Assembly (NCBI RefSeq): GCF_003672135.1
Contig: NC_039514.1
Location: 3,348,001 to 3,412,000 of the forward strand
Direction: 5' to 3'
Origin: Ooceraea biroi
Lineage: Eukaryota; Arthropoda; Insecta; Hymenoptera; Formicidae
Length of the DNA: 64,000 nt
Part shown: positions 9,838-21,231 of the stretch, in pieces
Layout: each line of letters starts with the position of its first letter
Position numbering within the stretch: position 1 is the stretch's first letter
Made by a program: the position numbers and the translations under genes
The notes under the pieces: model-generated
The model's input: only the letters and a program-made list of their open reading frames with translations
The model's database searches: none
What the model was told of the DNA's origin: nothing

Positions 9838-12800
9838 CTGTAACAAATTTAATGATACACGTACGTTATAATCATTCGATCGAGTCAAGCGGATACGACT
9901 TTCATAAAACTTGAGCGTTTTAATTTATTCCATTTGTAGGAATCGAAAAAGAGAACTTCCAATGTCCAAATTATCTAATTCTGTGTTATTGCTTATCTTA
10001 TCTTTTTAGACTTTACGCATGACTCTTGCAACCGATATAATCCTTTTGCATTAATGCAAGACATGAAAATATGCGGATGGTCTTCGTGAAACTTTCCTAC
10101 TTATTTAAAACACTTCTTGCGAATTCCATCAGAATACGCAAGAAATGGAGTGGACAGTGCGTCGCGATCTTGATCTTATCGAGTGGTTAGTTCAAAGAAA
10201 TTCGTAGAAATTAATATCTTTAAAGAAGCATGACTTGATTTTTTATTATCTCGCTTTTATCATGAGCAGCGTAGCGATAACGATTAAAGAATCGTGAATG
10301 AGTTTCCGTGAAATATTCAAGTATTGACGTCAAGTACGTTAAATGCCTAGGTAATTTGTTATTAAATTTAATTAAATTCGTATTAAATTTCATTATATGC
10401 CGTGGAAATTCGTTCATCACTTGTCTTTATCTTTTAACAAAGAAAAAAATACTAAAGAACCCGATAGCAGATAATCGCGTACTCGCGTATACCGTGTCTC
10501 TCGATCCATTTCATAGAATTTTTCAACAGGACGTTCGTCTGGCTTGATTTGAATCAATGTAAAGCTGAAATATAGTTTAATACAAATTGCTTTTGATCTT
10601 TATTTTTAAATCAATTGGATATAAGATTTTGCGTGATCTAGAAATAAAACCTTGAATTGCAATTAATTGCAATCGCAATCGCTTTGAAGTCTTTGAACAG
10701 ACAATGTTTGCGCGGCAAGCAATATATTTTTCATAGATACAGCGCTGTTGATATAATTGGTTCTTGATATTAACAAATAAAGAAAACTAACGGTTGAATG
10801 AATGGTATTGATATTACGAGAAATGTGTTTTTTTTCTTCACCGCTTGATACTCACAAAGTATTAATGCCCTCCATGTATATTGTTGCAATCGAGTTATTA
10901 ATTGGATCGTGACTGAGTTCACGGAATGATAAGGACGTGCTAGTAACATGCTGACGATACTTGACAATTTTTTAATTTCGTAGTTACTAATATCGCATTA
11001 TGTTTAGCGGCACGATATCTGCACATAAACGCATCGTCACGACGTCACGACAGGTATAAATCATAGCAAACAGATCGGCAGCTATATTATTTGAATTATT
11101 CGACATCCGTATATTTTACCACTCACTTGTCCCGGAAATGTGACATTATCTCGTCATTTCAACATTGACTTGCTAACAAAACGCTTATGACGACATCGAG
11201 TACACGATAACGAGGATAACATTTGCATAATTATTACACCATATATTAATGATTTTGCATTAACAGATGAAAATGATGAATACTATTGCGTCATTCCCAA
11301 TTAATACTGTAAAAAACTTTTTATTATTTATTTAATATTCCGGTAAAGATTAAAATTAAGCAAAAAGCAAGTCTAAAAAAAGAGATTATTACGTTAATAA
11401 ACTTTTACTATAAATTCTCAATATAGAATATAATGAATATAATGTTTATGCAATATGTTATAATATTTAAAAAGATAATTAAATAAGAAAAAACATTTTA
11501 CAGATACGTTACTTAAATTTGTATCGTAAGCGATTTAATCCACGGTTGCTAGTCATGATGACTGCTGAGAATGCACACACGACACGATGGAAAATATTTA
11601 ATCTTGCGTCTTACTGCGCAATTCTATCTGTGTACATTACATAATGCAATCCATCTTTTTTGCCAATCGCATAAAAATGAAGCGATTTTCAGTGTACCAA
11701 TGTAAAAAAACCCGTTAATTGTAAGCTATAAACTTTGATATTTTTCGCTCAAACATATATTGTCTTTCAAGTCTTTAAGTCTTTAATTGTTTTATTATTG
11801 TCTTCCGAGAGTCATATAAGATTATTATTAATTTATAAGTGCTTTAGAATCATATAATGGAAAATTAATGTAATGCAAAGTTAAGAAACTTTATTTAGTT
11901 TATTCCAAATAAAAAGAAAAATTGAAGAAAAAGTGTTTTAAAGCATTTTGCGCTAAGTGAATCGTACAATTGAAATCGTAAAAATAATATGACAATCTCT
12001 TAAGACAGCTAAAGGCTTAGTGGTTAAGCTTCGACTTTTTGCATAGTTTCTTTTGCATAATGTTTCTTAGCTTCGTACTACTACTAATTTCCTATTACAT
12101 AATCCTTTTCCTCCTTTCAAATAAAAAGCAGGATAAAAAACGTTAGCGTTAAGGACCGCATCCTATATTCTATATCCGTTGCACAATCAAATATTTTATT
12201 TTATCTAAAAATTGTGTAATACGATTTTTATAACGATACTTACGTACCCACATATGTATTATTCATGTGATTTAATATGAATCTAATGGAATCAGGAGCG
12301 TGCAAACGTGTTCAAAATATATCAGAGAGTTCGATTACTTTGAAAAACAGCAAGTAAAAAATGTTATTTTTTCCTGTTTATTGTCAATAATTATTATTTT
12401 AATTAAAATAATTAAGTGTCTAAACGCTATTTCTTATAATAAGAGAGAAAATGTCATGAGAACGCAAAACTATGTATTGTATGTAGATCGTAAACACAAT
12501 TATTACTCGTACTAAAAAACATATCAACCGTTATGTAATTTACCATTTACCATTAACGATCAATTATTTCCTGGAAACCTTCATCATTCATATACTTCAT
12601 GTATACATACGTCATACATGTACTGGATAGCATTACTTCCAACCTTAATGTATTCAATAACGCTTGATGATCGGTTGTCTGACTTTATTATGACGTTTTT
12701 ATTGATTACACCTTCATGAACATTTCTAAGCAAGTGAGAAGATGTTTGTTGCTACCTTGGATGTATAAAATGTCTATAGATTTGAATTTTAAATATCAGG

Positions 12801-13328
12801 ACAGAAAAAATACAACAGAAAAAAAATTAGCTGCGTTGCGCGTTTCGCGTTAGTAGTCATAAAAGATTTAATATTAACATTAAAGAATTTTAATTATTAA
12901 ATGTATGCCAAAGCACATTAATATTTTATTAATTTTAATCAACCCTAACACTTTCAATATCGTCATTTCTGCAGTTCCATGCTTTATTATTATATTATTA
13001 TATAAAACTTAATTATAATATTATATTTTTTTACAATTACTATATTAAATACTAGATTAAATTGAAATATTATATTATTTAGATATTATATTGAATTCAG
13101 AAAAACATAATGATTTTTAGAATTTAATTTTTTTTAAATTACGTTCCTCATTTTGATATATTACTTTTGCTTACCGGTAGATCCATATTTTACGAACGCA
13201 AAATGGACGGTAACGCAGTTCCAAGAAAAGATGTAGAGGAAGACTCGCGAATCACAAGTGAAATCTTGCGATGGATTAATTACGTGTTCTCGCAACGAGC
13301 GAGCCAGTGAGCAAGCAATCACACTCAC
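9838..13328. other. Probable first intron of Cpr (AT-rich, no exons seen)
   Basis: The acceptor TTACAG at 9843-9838 shows that the Cpr leader continues upstream. Between here and the CpG-rich block at 13.2 kb I find only AT-rich sequence with chance ORFs of under 80 codons. The extent of the intron rests on the inferred promoter at 13.3 kb. Confidence 0.4.
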
Positions 13329-13362
13329 GATCCTTCCACGATGACACTCGGCGCGGAACTGA
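13329..13362 (-). promoter_or_regulatory. Candidate Cpr transcription start and non-coding exon 1
   Basis: On the minus strand an arthropod-type initiator TCAGT (13362-13358) is followed about 30 bases later by a strong donor, GGATC|GTGAGT, at 13328-13323. The block 13,160-13,500 is CpG-rich inside very AT-rich DNA, as expected of a promoter. This is the best place for the untranslated first exon that Cpr requires. It is inferred, and transcript data would settle it. Confidence 0.35.
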
Positions 13363-14161
13363 CTTCTCATATGTGCGGTTCTCTTGATTATTCATACACG
13401 TATTCGCACATGCATGATCCCCAACGACGACGGTGACGACGCAGTAGCAAGTCACGTCGCGTCGTCGCGTACGATTGGATGCGTCATTACCGGGTGTTCT
13501 CAGAGTCTGCGTTTTCTCCTAAATCGCAAACTAGAATTTAATTAAGATCGAGAGAATGACGTATAAAATAAAGAAAAAACGTAAAAGGAAAAACACATAG
13601 GGGGACAAGTCTATCAAAATTTGACCTAGGACCAACCGATTACTGCTATTTATCTCGTCTAGCACCGTCGCTTTAATGCGCGAGACATTGCGAACGGTTA
13701 TGTATGATAACGTCTTTGGGCGATGTATGATAACGACACTTGTCCTACATTAAAATTTATTTATTCAAGTTGCGTAACTGCACAAAGTAGATGAATGGAA
13801 TAGAAGTAAGGAAAAAACATAGAGACCGAGACAAGTCTATAAGTGACAAAAAAAGAAACAAAGGTGAAAACAAATTTTTCATGTATTATGCAAAATCTTC
13901 TTAACTTCAAGTTCACTTTCATGTGATTAATTATTTTTTATGCACATTTCGTGTATATAAAATATAAAATGTAAAATATAAAATGTAATGTATATAATGC
14001 ATATAATATAATAATAAAATAAAAGTGTGTTTATGCAGATGTTGGACTTTTGTCAAATATAATAATTGCTACATTATTTCTCATAAGAACGAATGTTTAA
14101 TATTTCAAATCCTCACTTGCTCTACAATCGACATTGTTTTATCAGTTAATAATTAATAGCT

Positions 14162-14205
<44 letters not shown>

Positions 14206-15760
14206 ATATATCACATTCGCGATTTATATCAGAAATTGTCGAATTGTGAATAAATTATAAGTTTTTATGCACAAGATAGATTGCGTTTGATCTGAAAAAT
14301 TTACAAGTCCGCCGAAATTCCGTATAGTGTATACGAAAACCAGAATGCATACAGACCGGAAATTATATCGAGAAAGTGAAAGTCAATAAAGGAAAGCAAG
14401 TGAAAAGAAACACACGCACTCTCCTTGAGCTGGTGCATTGCAATTGCATAATAGCACGCAAAGAGTTTGTTTTCTAGAACAAAAATTCCAGAACACACGT
14501 ACATATGATATGTATAATTATTTATTATAAATATTACTTTTTTCTTCATTTTTCAGCAATTTTTTGAGTATTTTCGTTCACAGCCAATTATCTTCCAGTC
14601 CTTAATAATATGATTGAAAGGACATTGCAAAGTTTTAATTAAAATTTATCATTTTTTAATCAGTTAGCAAGACTTTTTGGCTATTATTGAGTTCCTGTGC
14701 AAATAATTATCCCGAAAGGAAACACAGTTTTACAGTTATAATGTTCTTCATTAGTGCGTCGAATTCTCGAGAGTTCTCAAGAGAGCGCGGTGTTATTGAA
14801 GTGAATATTTATCCAACAATATTTATCATAAAATATTTATCACCAATTATTTGCCAATTTCTCATGAAGTAATGATAAATAAAATATCTCTACTTCGACG
14901 GGAAAAATATGGCAATATTAGTTTTTTTTTAAGACAATGGGACAATACGCGTTGTATATGTATTATGTCACGTAATTCATGCCATGATGATGTAACTGCA
15001 ATGTGATTGTCAATTACGTACAACAAATATGTGTGATTATAGTGAATTTCGCTGCGTAAACAATTCTGCGTAAATTTATAATATTATCGCTAACTGAAGT
15101 AATATTTCAAATGCTTCGAGCATGTTAACGGACGTCAACATCACCATCACAGAGGCATGACAATGAACAACCACGAACAAACACGATATCTGAAATCCTT
15201 GATTCATTTGTTGTGTCTAAGAAAGTTTATCGAGCGTTTCCATGTGAGACCTTAGTTTCTGTGTTCACATATTTCTTTATCGGGCCATCATGAACCTCGG
15301 GTCAAAATTTTCTGCGAACAGATAAACAGCGAGGACTGGAGCCAACAATTTGATATCCTTATTAATTCGTATTAATGGCGATAATAAACTGGGATGATTT
15401 TAATCACAAGTGTATGCTCGTTATCATGTCTTTACACACGTTATCAGCCTTCCTGATACTCTCGCTGCAAAAACCGAAAGGCACGTTATAATATTATGAC
15501 ACAAACTTTAAATGACGGCATGAAATATAGTTGTTAAGATGATAAGTAAGTAGTAAATGATTAAAACTGTGTGTGTTTAACTGTACTTTTTGTAGTTGTT
15601 GTGGCCGAACAGGACACGACTCGAGTCGAGAGAAAACGGGAGTGCTGAGTACATAACAAGGAACATCTGTCTCTTTGAAACGCGAAAGAATCTCTTGATT
15701 AGGAATCGAGTAAGTATGTCAACAGTAGGTAGGTGTGTGTAGTAAGTGTCATCGACAATT
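13363..15760. other. Intergenic region between Cpr and the small plus-strand gene
   Basis: There are no coding exons. CpG-rich sequence continues to about 13,560. The 13-mer ATGTATGATAACG occurs twice near 13,698-13,741. The string GACAAGTCTAT occurs at about 13,603 and 13,831. A (TA)n tract lies at 14,165-14,211. The end near 15,600-15,760 should contain the promoter and 5' UTR of the gene starting at 15761. Confidence 0.5.
14165..14211. repeat. (TA)n microsatellite
   Basis: An almost uninterrupted TA dinucleotide run, ending in TATGTATGTATATATA variants. Likely polymorphic in length. Confidence 0.9.
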
Positions 15761-16110
15761 ATGGCAAGCGAACCTGAACCTGAAAGATCAAATGAATTCG
15801 CGAGTGAAGCAGTTGATGCTGAGGTGAGAAGTCACAGTTTCTGTGTCAATGAATGCGACAGAAACCGATGATATATAACGCTTTCGTAACGTCATGTTTG
15901 TGCATTCAGGAACAAGATTCAGATGACGTCAAAGAGTCGAGGAAAGAGAGGACCGAGGAATTCGAGATCAAGATGATATCAGTAAATCCAGGACAGAAGC
16001 GTAGGCAACCGAAAGCATGTGAGGACGAACCATATATCGTGAAGCTATTTAAAAGTTTGATAAATCCAGACGATAAATCTCAGAAGAGCTCAACCGAAAA
16101 GAACAAATAA
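15761..16110 (+). CDS. Small charged protein of unknown function (87 residues, two exons)
   Basis: Exon 1 is 15761-15823 (ATG, 21 codons, donor GAG|GTGAGA). Exon 2 is 15910-16110 (acceptor ATTCAG, 66 codons, TAA). The 86-base intron joins in phase 0. The protein starts MASEPEPERSNEF, is rich in Glu, Asp, Lys and Ser, has no signal peptide or membrane segment, and is probably largely disordered. One more hydrophobic patch, EPYIVKLFKSLINPDD, near the C-terminus is the part most likely to bind a partner. AATAAA signals follow near 16,200. Clean splice sites, a codon-like composition and the poly(A) context support a real gene. I do not recognise the family. Confidence 0.65.
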
Positions 16111-18339
16111 TATTTTAACAATATCAACATTATATTTTTTATATGTAATATAACCTTTATTAAGAATACCCAAAAATGAAAAGAATTATAATAAGTAACA
16201 AAAATAATGAATAAAAAATAATAAATATTTTAAATAATACATTTTAAATTCATAGACTGTTAAAATCTGAAACTTAATAAAATATCGATAGTTCAATATT
16301 TTGAAGAATAAGGGATAGACTATTTTACGTAATTATTCTTATCAATTACTGTTATCAATGTCACAACGAATTAACGAGGTATGAAAAAATTTATATAAGC
16401 AGTGATTACTAATTTGCATGATTCAGCGGTAATTAATCAATGAAATCATACGGTATAATGTGCAGTTCAGCAAAACTTTACATAATGCATATGTAACAGT
16501 GCAATTTTGAGTATTGTGTCTCATCTGTAGAATATTTTTCTCAATATTATTTAATATTCAAGAATACACGAAAGCAATACAAGGTGTGAAAAGTGTCAAG
16601 TATCAAAAGCCAATATTTTCACATTTTTGTGCACATGTTTTATATGATTTTACGCTTGTTTTAGATTCTTCGGCGATCGAAGTAAGGTAAGCATTTCGTC
16701 GAATGATTATTCGACAAAAGTCAGCTGCAACGCCGATCGTAGCGAGAAGCCATAAATAATGTATTCGAGATCAAAGATCATTGCATGAGTATGTATTATA
16801 TGTCTGACGTAAAACTGTCTGCGTTTTAAAACAAGAAAGAAGTGCTTAAATTTCTAAACCGACGTCATATCATAAAAAAAGATTTATTATAAGTAATCAT
16901 ATTATGCAAAACGTTCAGACGAATAAAAAATCTACGTTCTCCGGAATATAAAATTTAGTAGATTGCAACACTGAAAAAACCTTGATCAATGGAAAGCGTT
17001 TTGGAACAAAACCAGGATCAAGTTTGTTAAGGAAAATGAATTCCAAATTTGTTTTCATGAGTATATCTATTTGTCGTTGTCGTCGTTGACAATATATCAC
17101 GAACAATGTTTTAATTATTCAATAAGAAACATTTATCATGTAACATTTTACTTACTCGAGAGATTATCATTAAGATATTGTTCATAAATTTCAACCAATT
17201 ATATTTAAATAATTGTCGAGATTTATAATTGTATAATTTTTGTAAATCTTGTGTAATGTTAATCTAATAATTAATCTACTTTTTAATTTAATTTAGTTTT
17301 AATTTAGTCTAATTAATCTATACTAATACAAGATACCATTCGCATTGCCTTGCGACTCAACTCTGATGTAACGCATAGATGTGAATGTAAAGTAAGAATT
17401 TTATATAAATAGATCGCCACATTAATAATAAATAATAAAGTTGACCGTTAAAACGGCTTTTATTTCAATAGACCGCTTGCGAGAGGTATCACTAACAAAT
17501 ACAGAATGCGATAAATTCTTCGATGATTCTGCACTTTTTGTGTCGCGCCGTTGCGTCATAATCGTAAAAATTACTTATCTCCAAGTGGACACGTAGCCAA
17601 TCGCACGTACGTCGAGAAAAATCACGTATCAACGGTTTATTAACGTGCTGCTTCGCCGTTTCCGGTTCCCGCTATGCAATTTTAATCTTTTGACAATTAA
17701 ATGTACGATCAGTTCGTTCGACCTGGGTAACGCGCGTCTTAATTAAAGAATAGAAAAACAAGTTACGCGTATCGCGGGCGCGCATTACGCATAACGCGTC
17801 ATGTCGTGCGAAACGCACCGCGTATCTCGCGTACCTTGCGTGAAAAATTCACGTGTCGCGGATGAAATTAGGAACGTTCGCCGGTCACGAGACCCGCGCG
17901 ACAGTTCGTTTGTCACCTCCCCTCCTCCGACTCCGTGCAGTCAACCACCTGTAGGAATGCGGTTAGCAAGTTGCATTTACCTGTCAAGCGAACAACCGGC
18001 GGTTCGGGTGGGTGCTCCAATGCTCGAGCAGCGTAATGGGCGAGCGCGCGACCTCTTGTAAACGAGATGACAAGTATTATGTTCCGCTGAAAACGCACTA
18101 ATTTGACTGGAATAGAATTACAACGGATAAGAACGGCGAGGTACGCGCATCGCGCGAGAAATACGACACTCGCTCGCGGTCGACACGATAATCGACAGTG
18201 TCTCCTCGCCTCTTCACTACAACAAAACGATTTCGGTGCGGTAAATGATCTGATAACGACAGTGGCGCCGGAAGGATTGCTGAGTGAAGTGTGCGCGCGC
18301 ACTGGCGCGCGCAATTCAAACGCATTTGATTTAGTAAAA
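16111..18339. other. Intergenic region, CpG-rich at its right end
   Basis: 16.1-17.5 kb is AT-rich with no gene signal; ORFs are short and of random composition. From about 17,740 to 18,340 the sequence turns CpG-dense (many CGCG and GCGC words), resembling a hymenopteran promoter. It ends in a candidate first coding exon at 18,340. Confidence 0.5.
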
Positions 18340-18359
18340 ATGGGAAATAGACAATCAAA
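18340..18359 (+). other. Candidate first coding exon with N-myristoylation signal (MGNRQSK)
   Basis: An ATG in good context (AAAAATGGG) at 18340-18342 encodes MGNRQS and most of a lysine codon before a donor-like AAA|GTGAGG at 18360. Glycine 2 with a small or polar residue at position 6 fits an N-myristoyltransferase substrate. A CpG-rich block lies upstream. No continuing exon is visible, and the Rab gene just downstream is on the other strand. It may be the first exon of a gene with a long intron, or a seven-codon chance ORF. Confidence 0.25.
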
Positions 18360-18513
18360 GTGAGGTTATCTATCAGGATTGTTATCCTTGCGTCGCTTTT
18401 ATTATTTATTATTATTATTATTATATAATAAATACATATATAAAAATTTACATCAATAATCGAGCTCCTTTTTTTATTCTTACTCACACCATTTACTATA
18501 TTAGATTCAGCCA

Positions 18514-20376
18514 TCATGTCGGACACTTGAGGCACTTGGGCATCCTCCGTGACTTCATCTCGGCCTCCTTCGACTGCCGTTTCAAGGCTAAAAAAAAAGT
18601 GATTGATAACCTTGATAATTGACTCATTTTTTTCTTTTTTGTCACTTCTTCATCGTTACAGTAAAGATTTTTACGCACTTATCGTCATCGCCGAGCCGAT
18701 GTTGATCGGCTCGAGCTTCAGACTGTGCATCTCGCGCAGGGCCATCGCGTGGAAGGAGAGCGCGGCGACGCGCGTGAACAGCTCCGACACTCCGTTGCCC
18801 GTCCTTGACGAGACCGCCCAATATTCCGCTCGCATCCTCCTCGCTACTTCCGTCGCTCGTTCCTCAATTATATCATATACCGGGTGGGACTGTGGGATAT
18901 CATATGCTGTGGAATAAAATTAAAAAGCAAGAAACTGAATGTTAGAATATTATCAACACGCACCAGCGAGTCTTTCTTCGTTCCGACTAGAAAAATGTGA
19001 TAAGGACCGACGTTGCTGCGACTGGCCTCGTTCAACCATTGCTGGCAATGCAATAGCGACATCGCGTTTCCCAGATCAAAGACGACCATGATCACTGCAA
19101 GATGAAATATTGCGATTAAAGTGAAGTAAGAGATTGGAATTTGACCAATCAGAACAAAGCAGACCAAGATTGCTTTGTTCTGATTGGTCAAATTCCAACC
19201 TCCAATCTCCAAACAAAGCAATAATCTTGGTCTGCTTTGTCCTGATTGGTCAAATTTCAATCTCCAATCTCCAAACAAAGCAATCTTGACCTGCTTTGTT
19301 CTGATTGGTCAAATTCCAATCTCCAATTCGCAATCTCCACTCTCCAATACGTAGTCTAATACGGGCTTAATAATAAGTGAATGAAGATTGCAGAAAGGGG
19401 AGAATGTTTACACACCGTTGGCGCCACGATAATACGAAGCTGCTATGCACTTGAATCTTTCTTGCCCCGCTGTATCCCATCTGCAAACATTGTTTCAAAT
19501 TATATAATTGTACATATATTACACAAGTTTTTATTTATCATAAATAATTAGACAGATTATAATTTTATGTACAAACTAGCATCCCCCGTCACGCGATATT
19601 ATATGTGTAGAATTAAATAAAAACACATTTTACCCCTTCTCACCCGTTAGGGGTGGAATTTCGGAAAACCCACCCTTAGTGAGCACATACGTGATAGTAG
19701 GAATATACCCTTAAAATTTCAAGTCGATAGGTGCAGTGGTTCGGGCTGCACGTTGATGAGTCAGTGAGTGGGATTTGGCTTATATATATATATATATATA
19801 TATATAGATTATAATTGTGTGTGTGTTTTTTTTATTCCATTTACTTATTTGTGCGTTATGAATAATTCTGATGATTGAGTTTTATTACATCTGCAGGTGG
19901 AAGGGCACGCCGAGGATGTCGAATCTCTCAACTTCGAAATCCACCCCGATGGTAGCCTTGTAATTGTTGTCGAAGCGCTTATGGCAAAAACTGCGTGAAA
20001 CAATATATGAGGAAGATTTGCTTCGTTATGAACCTTGGGTCTTCACATCGCGAATAAATCGAACATTCATGGATAACTCACCGGTTCACCAGTGACGTCT
20101 TGCCGACAGCCACATCGCCGATGACGATCACCTTGGAAATTCGAAGTGTCAAGCTCTTATTGTCGCACGTTCGTCTGATCAAACTGCCAAAATCGCTTTC
20201 GGTGTACGGAGTGATTTCGGACGAGAACGGTGGCGGCCAGTCGGTTACCTGTCGACGAGGAAAACCTCCATTGGAAGGTCGCGCTCAAGGAGAAAGAAGC
20301 GCTTTTATATCAACCAATATTTGACCTCAATTAATACTTTTACCTTCCGCTCGTCATGGGCTTCCACCTTTATCAT
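18514..20376 (-). CDS. Rab34/Rab36-like small GTPase
   Basis: Rab34 and Rab36 act on Golgi and lysosome positioning and, in vertebrates, on ciliary membrane. Exons (minus) are 20344-20376, 20082-20248, 19889-19990, 19416-19480, 18960-19094, 18679-18906 and 18514-18587, in phase throughout, giving 267 residues (human Rab34 has 259). G1 is GDVAVGKT (about 55-62), switch I is YKATIGVDF, G3 is WDTAGQERFKC, G4 is GTKKD in place of NKxD as in Rab34, and G5 is AVSSRTG. Two cysteines in the tail CLKCPT could be geranylgeranylated, though the order differs from the CCP end of human Rab34. An N-terminal extension of about 45 residues before the G domain is also a Rab34/36 trait. The donor after KKDSLV (GC|GTGTTG) is weak but is the only one I found that keeps phase. 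Intron 3 carries an RTE-like fragment and intron 5 foldback repeats. Confidence 0.9.
19131..19335. repeat. Foldback plus tandem repeat with CCAAT/ATTGG units in a Rab intron
   Basis: GGAATTTGACCAATCAGAAC and its continuation ACAAAGCA are followed, after about 10 bases, by their exact inverse complement, giving a hairpin with an arm of about 26 bp. Two further direct copies of the right arm (CTTTGTTCTGATTGGTCAAA) follow about 65-70 bases apart, separated by CCAATCTCCAAACAAAGCAA. The array is four related units, one of them inverted. Confidence 0.85.
19575..19806 (+). mobile_element. 3' fragment of an RTE-like non-LTR retrotransposon, ending in (TA)n
   Basis: The block with CCCGTTAGGGGTGGAATTTC, then TTCAAGTCGATAGGTGCAGT, GGTTCGGGCTGCACG and GATGAGTCAGTGAGTG, running into a (TA)n tail at 19,777-19,806, resembles the conserved 3' ends that RTE-type elements leave as truncated copies in insect introns. 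It has no coding sequence. The assignment rests on remembered sequence style and is not proven. Confidence 0.5.
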
Positions 20377-21231
20377 TTTGTAAACGGCGGAGCGTGTTTC
20401 CAACATCCCTCCCCATTCAAATCAAATTAAAATATTAAACAATGATAGACTCGCGTTATTTTTACACGTGTGAATTGCGCATAATTATACATTCATTTTA
20501 TGACGCATGTTTGTTCCACATAGCACTTATTTCTTTTAAACAGAACTATGACCTGATGATTTGTCCGCGATTAGTCACAAAACTAGCGTTTATGGATTAC
20601 AGTATGGGTAATTCTGTAGAAATGAAAGCGAAACATTGGTTGCTGCGGCAGGTGTTCACAATTGTAACGCGCGCTACATGGAGGGGATACGTGCGTGAAT
20701 AATTGTCGAAAATGATATAGGCGCTATATTTGGGCCGGTCTGTTTTTTATCATGATAGATTTTTCTCGTAATTGTTTCTTCATGATTAAATTGTTACAAA
20801 ATTATGTTTTCACTAAGTATTATTAAAAACTTAATTTTACAAGGCTGTCAGATTTAATCTGATTTAATAACTGTGAGTTTTGTAAAAAATTTCTTGATTT
20901 TTACTTAATTTAAAATTTATATCTTTTTATTTTCAAATTAACTTGTTAAAGATTTCGTGATTATAATCGAACAATAAGATTATTTTTCGTGATCGATGAT
21001 TTTAGCGAAAAGTTCAATAGCTGAAAGCAAACAAAATCTTGCGACTTTAAAATTTAAAAAAAGGATATATTCGCAAATTAAATATCAATAATAGATATTT
21101 TTTGAGTATAGTATCGATAATCGATACATTCGTCCTGAAGCCTTTGTCCGTCAACAACTAGCGTAGTAACATCCGCACTATCGCAGCAGTCTCATCCACG
21201 TTTCCGTTTAGGCTACGTTCTTTTTACCAAA
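20377..21231. other. Divergent promoter region of the Rab gene and RpL23A
   Basis: The two genes are transcribed away from each other, and their starts are 855 bases apart. The middle is AT-rich. The 86-codon ORF at 20442-20702 has no recognisable composition and I treat it as chance. Next to RpL23A the leader contains GTTCTTTTTACC, a pyrimidine tract of the kind that marks ribosomal protein mRNAs. Confidence 0.5.
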
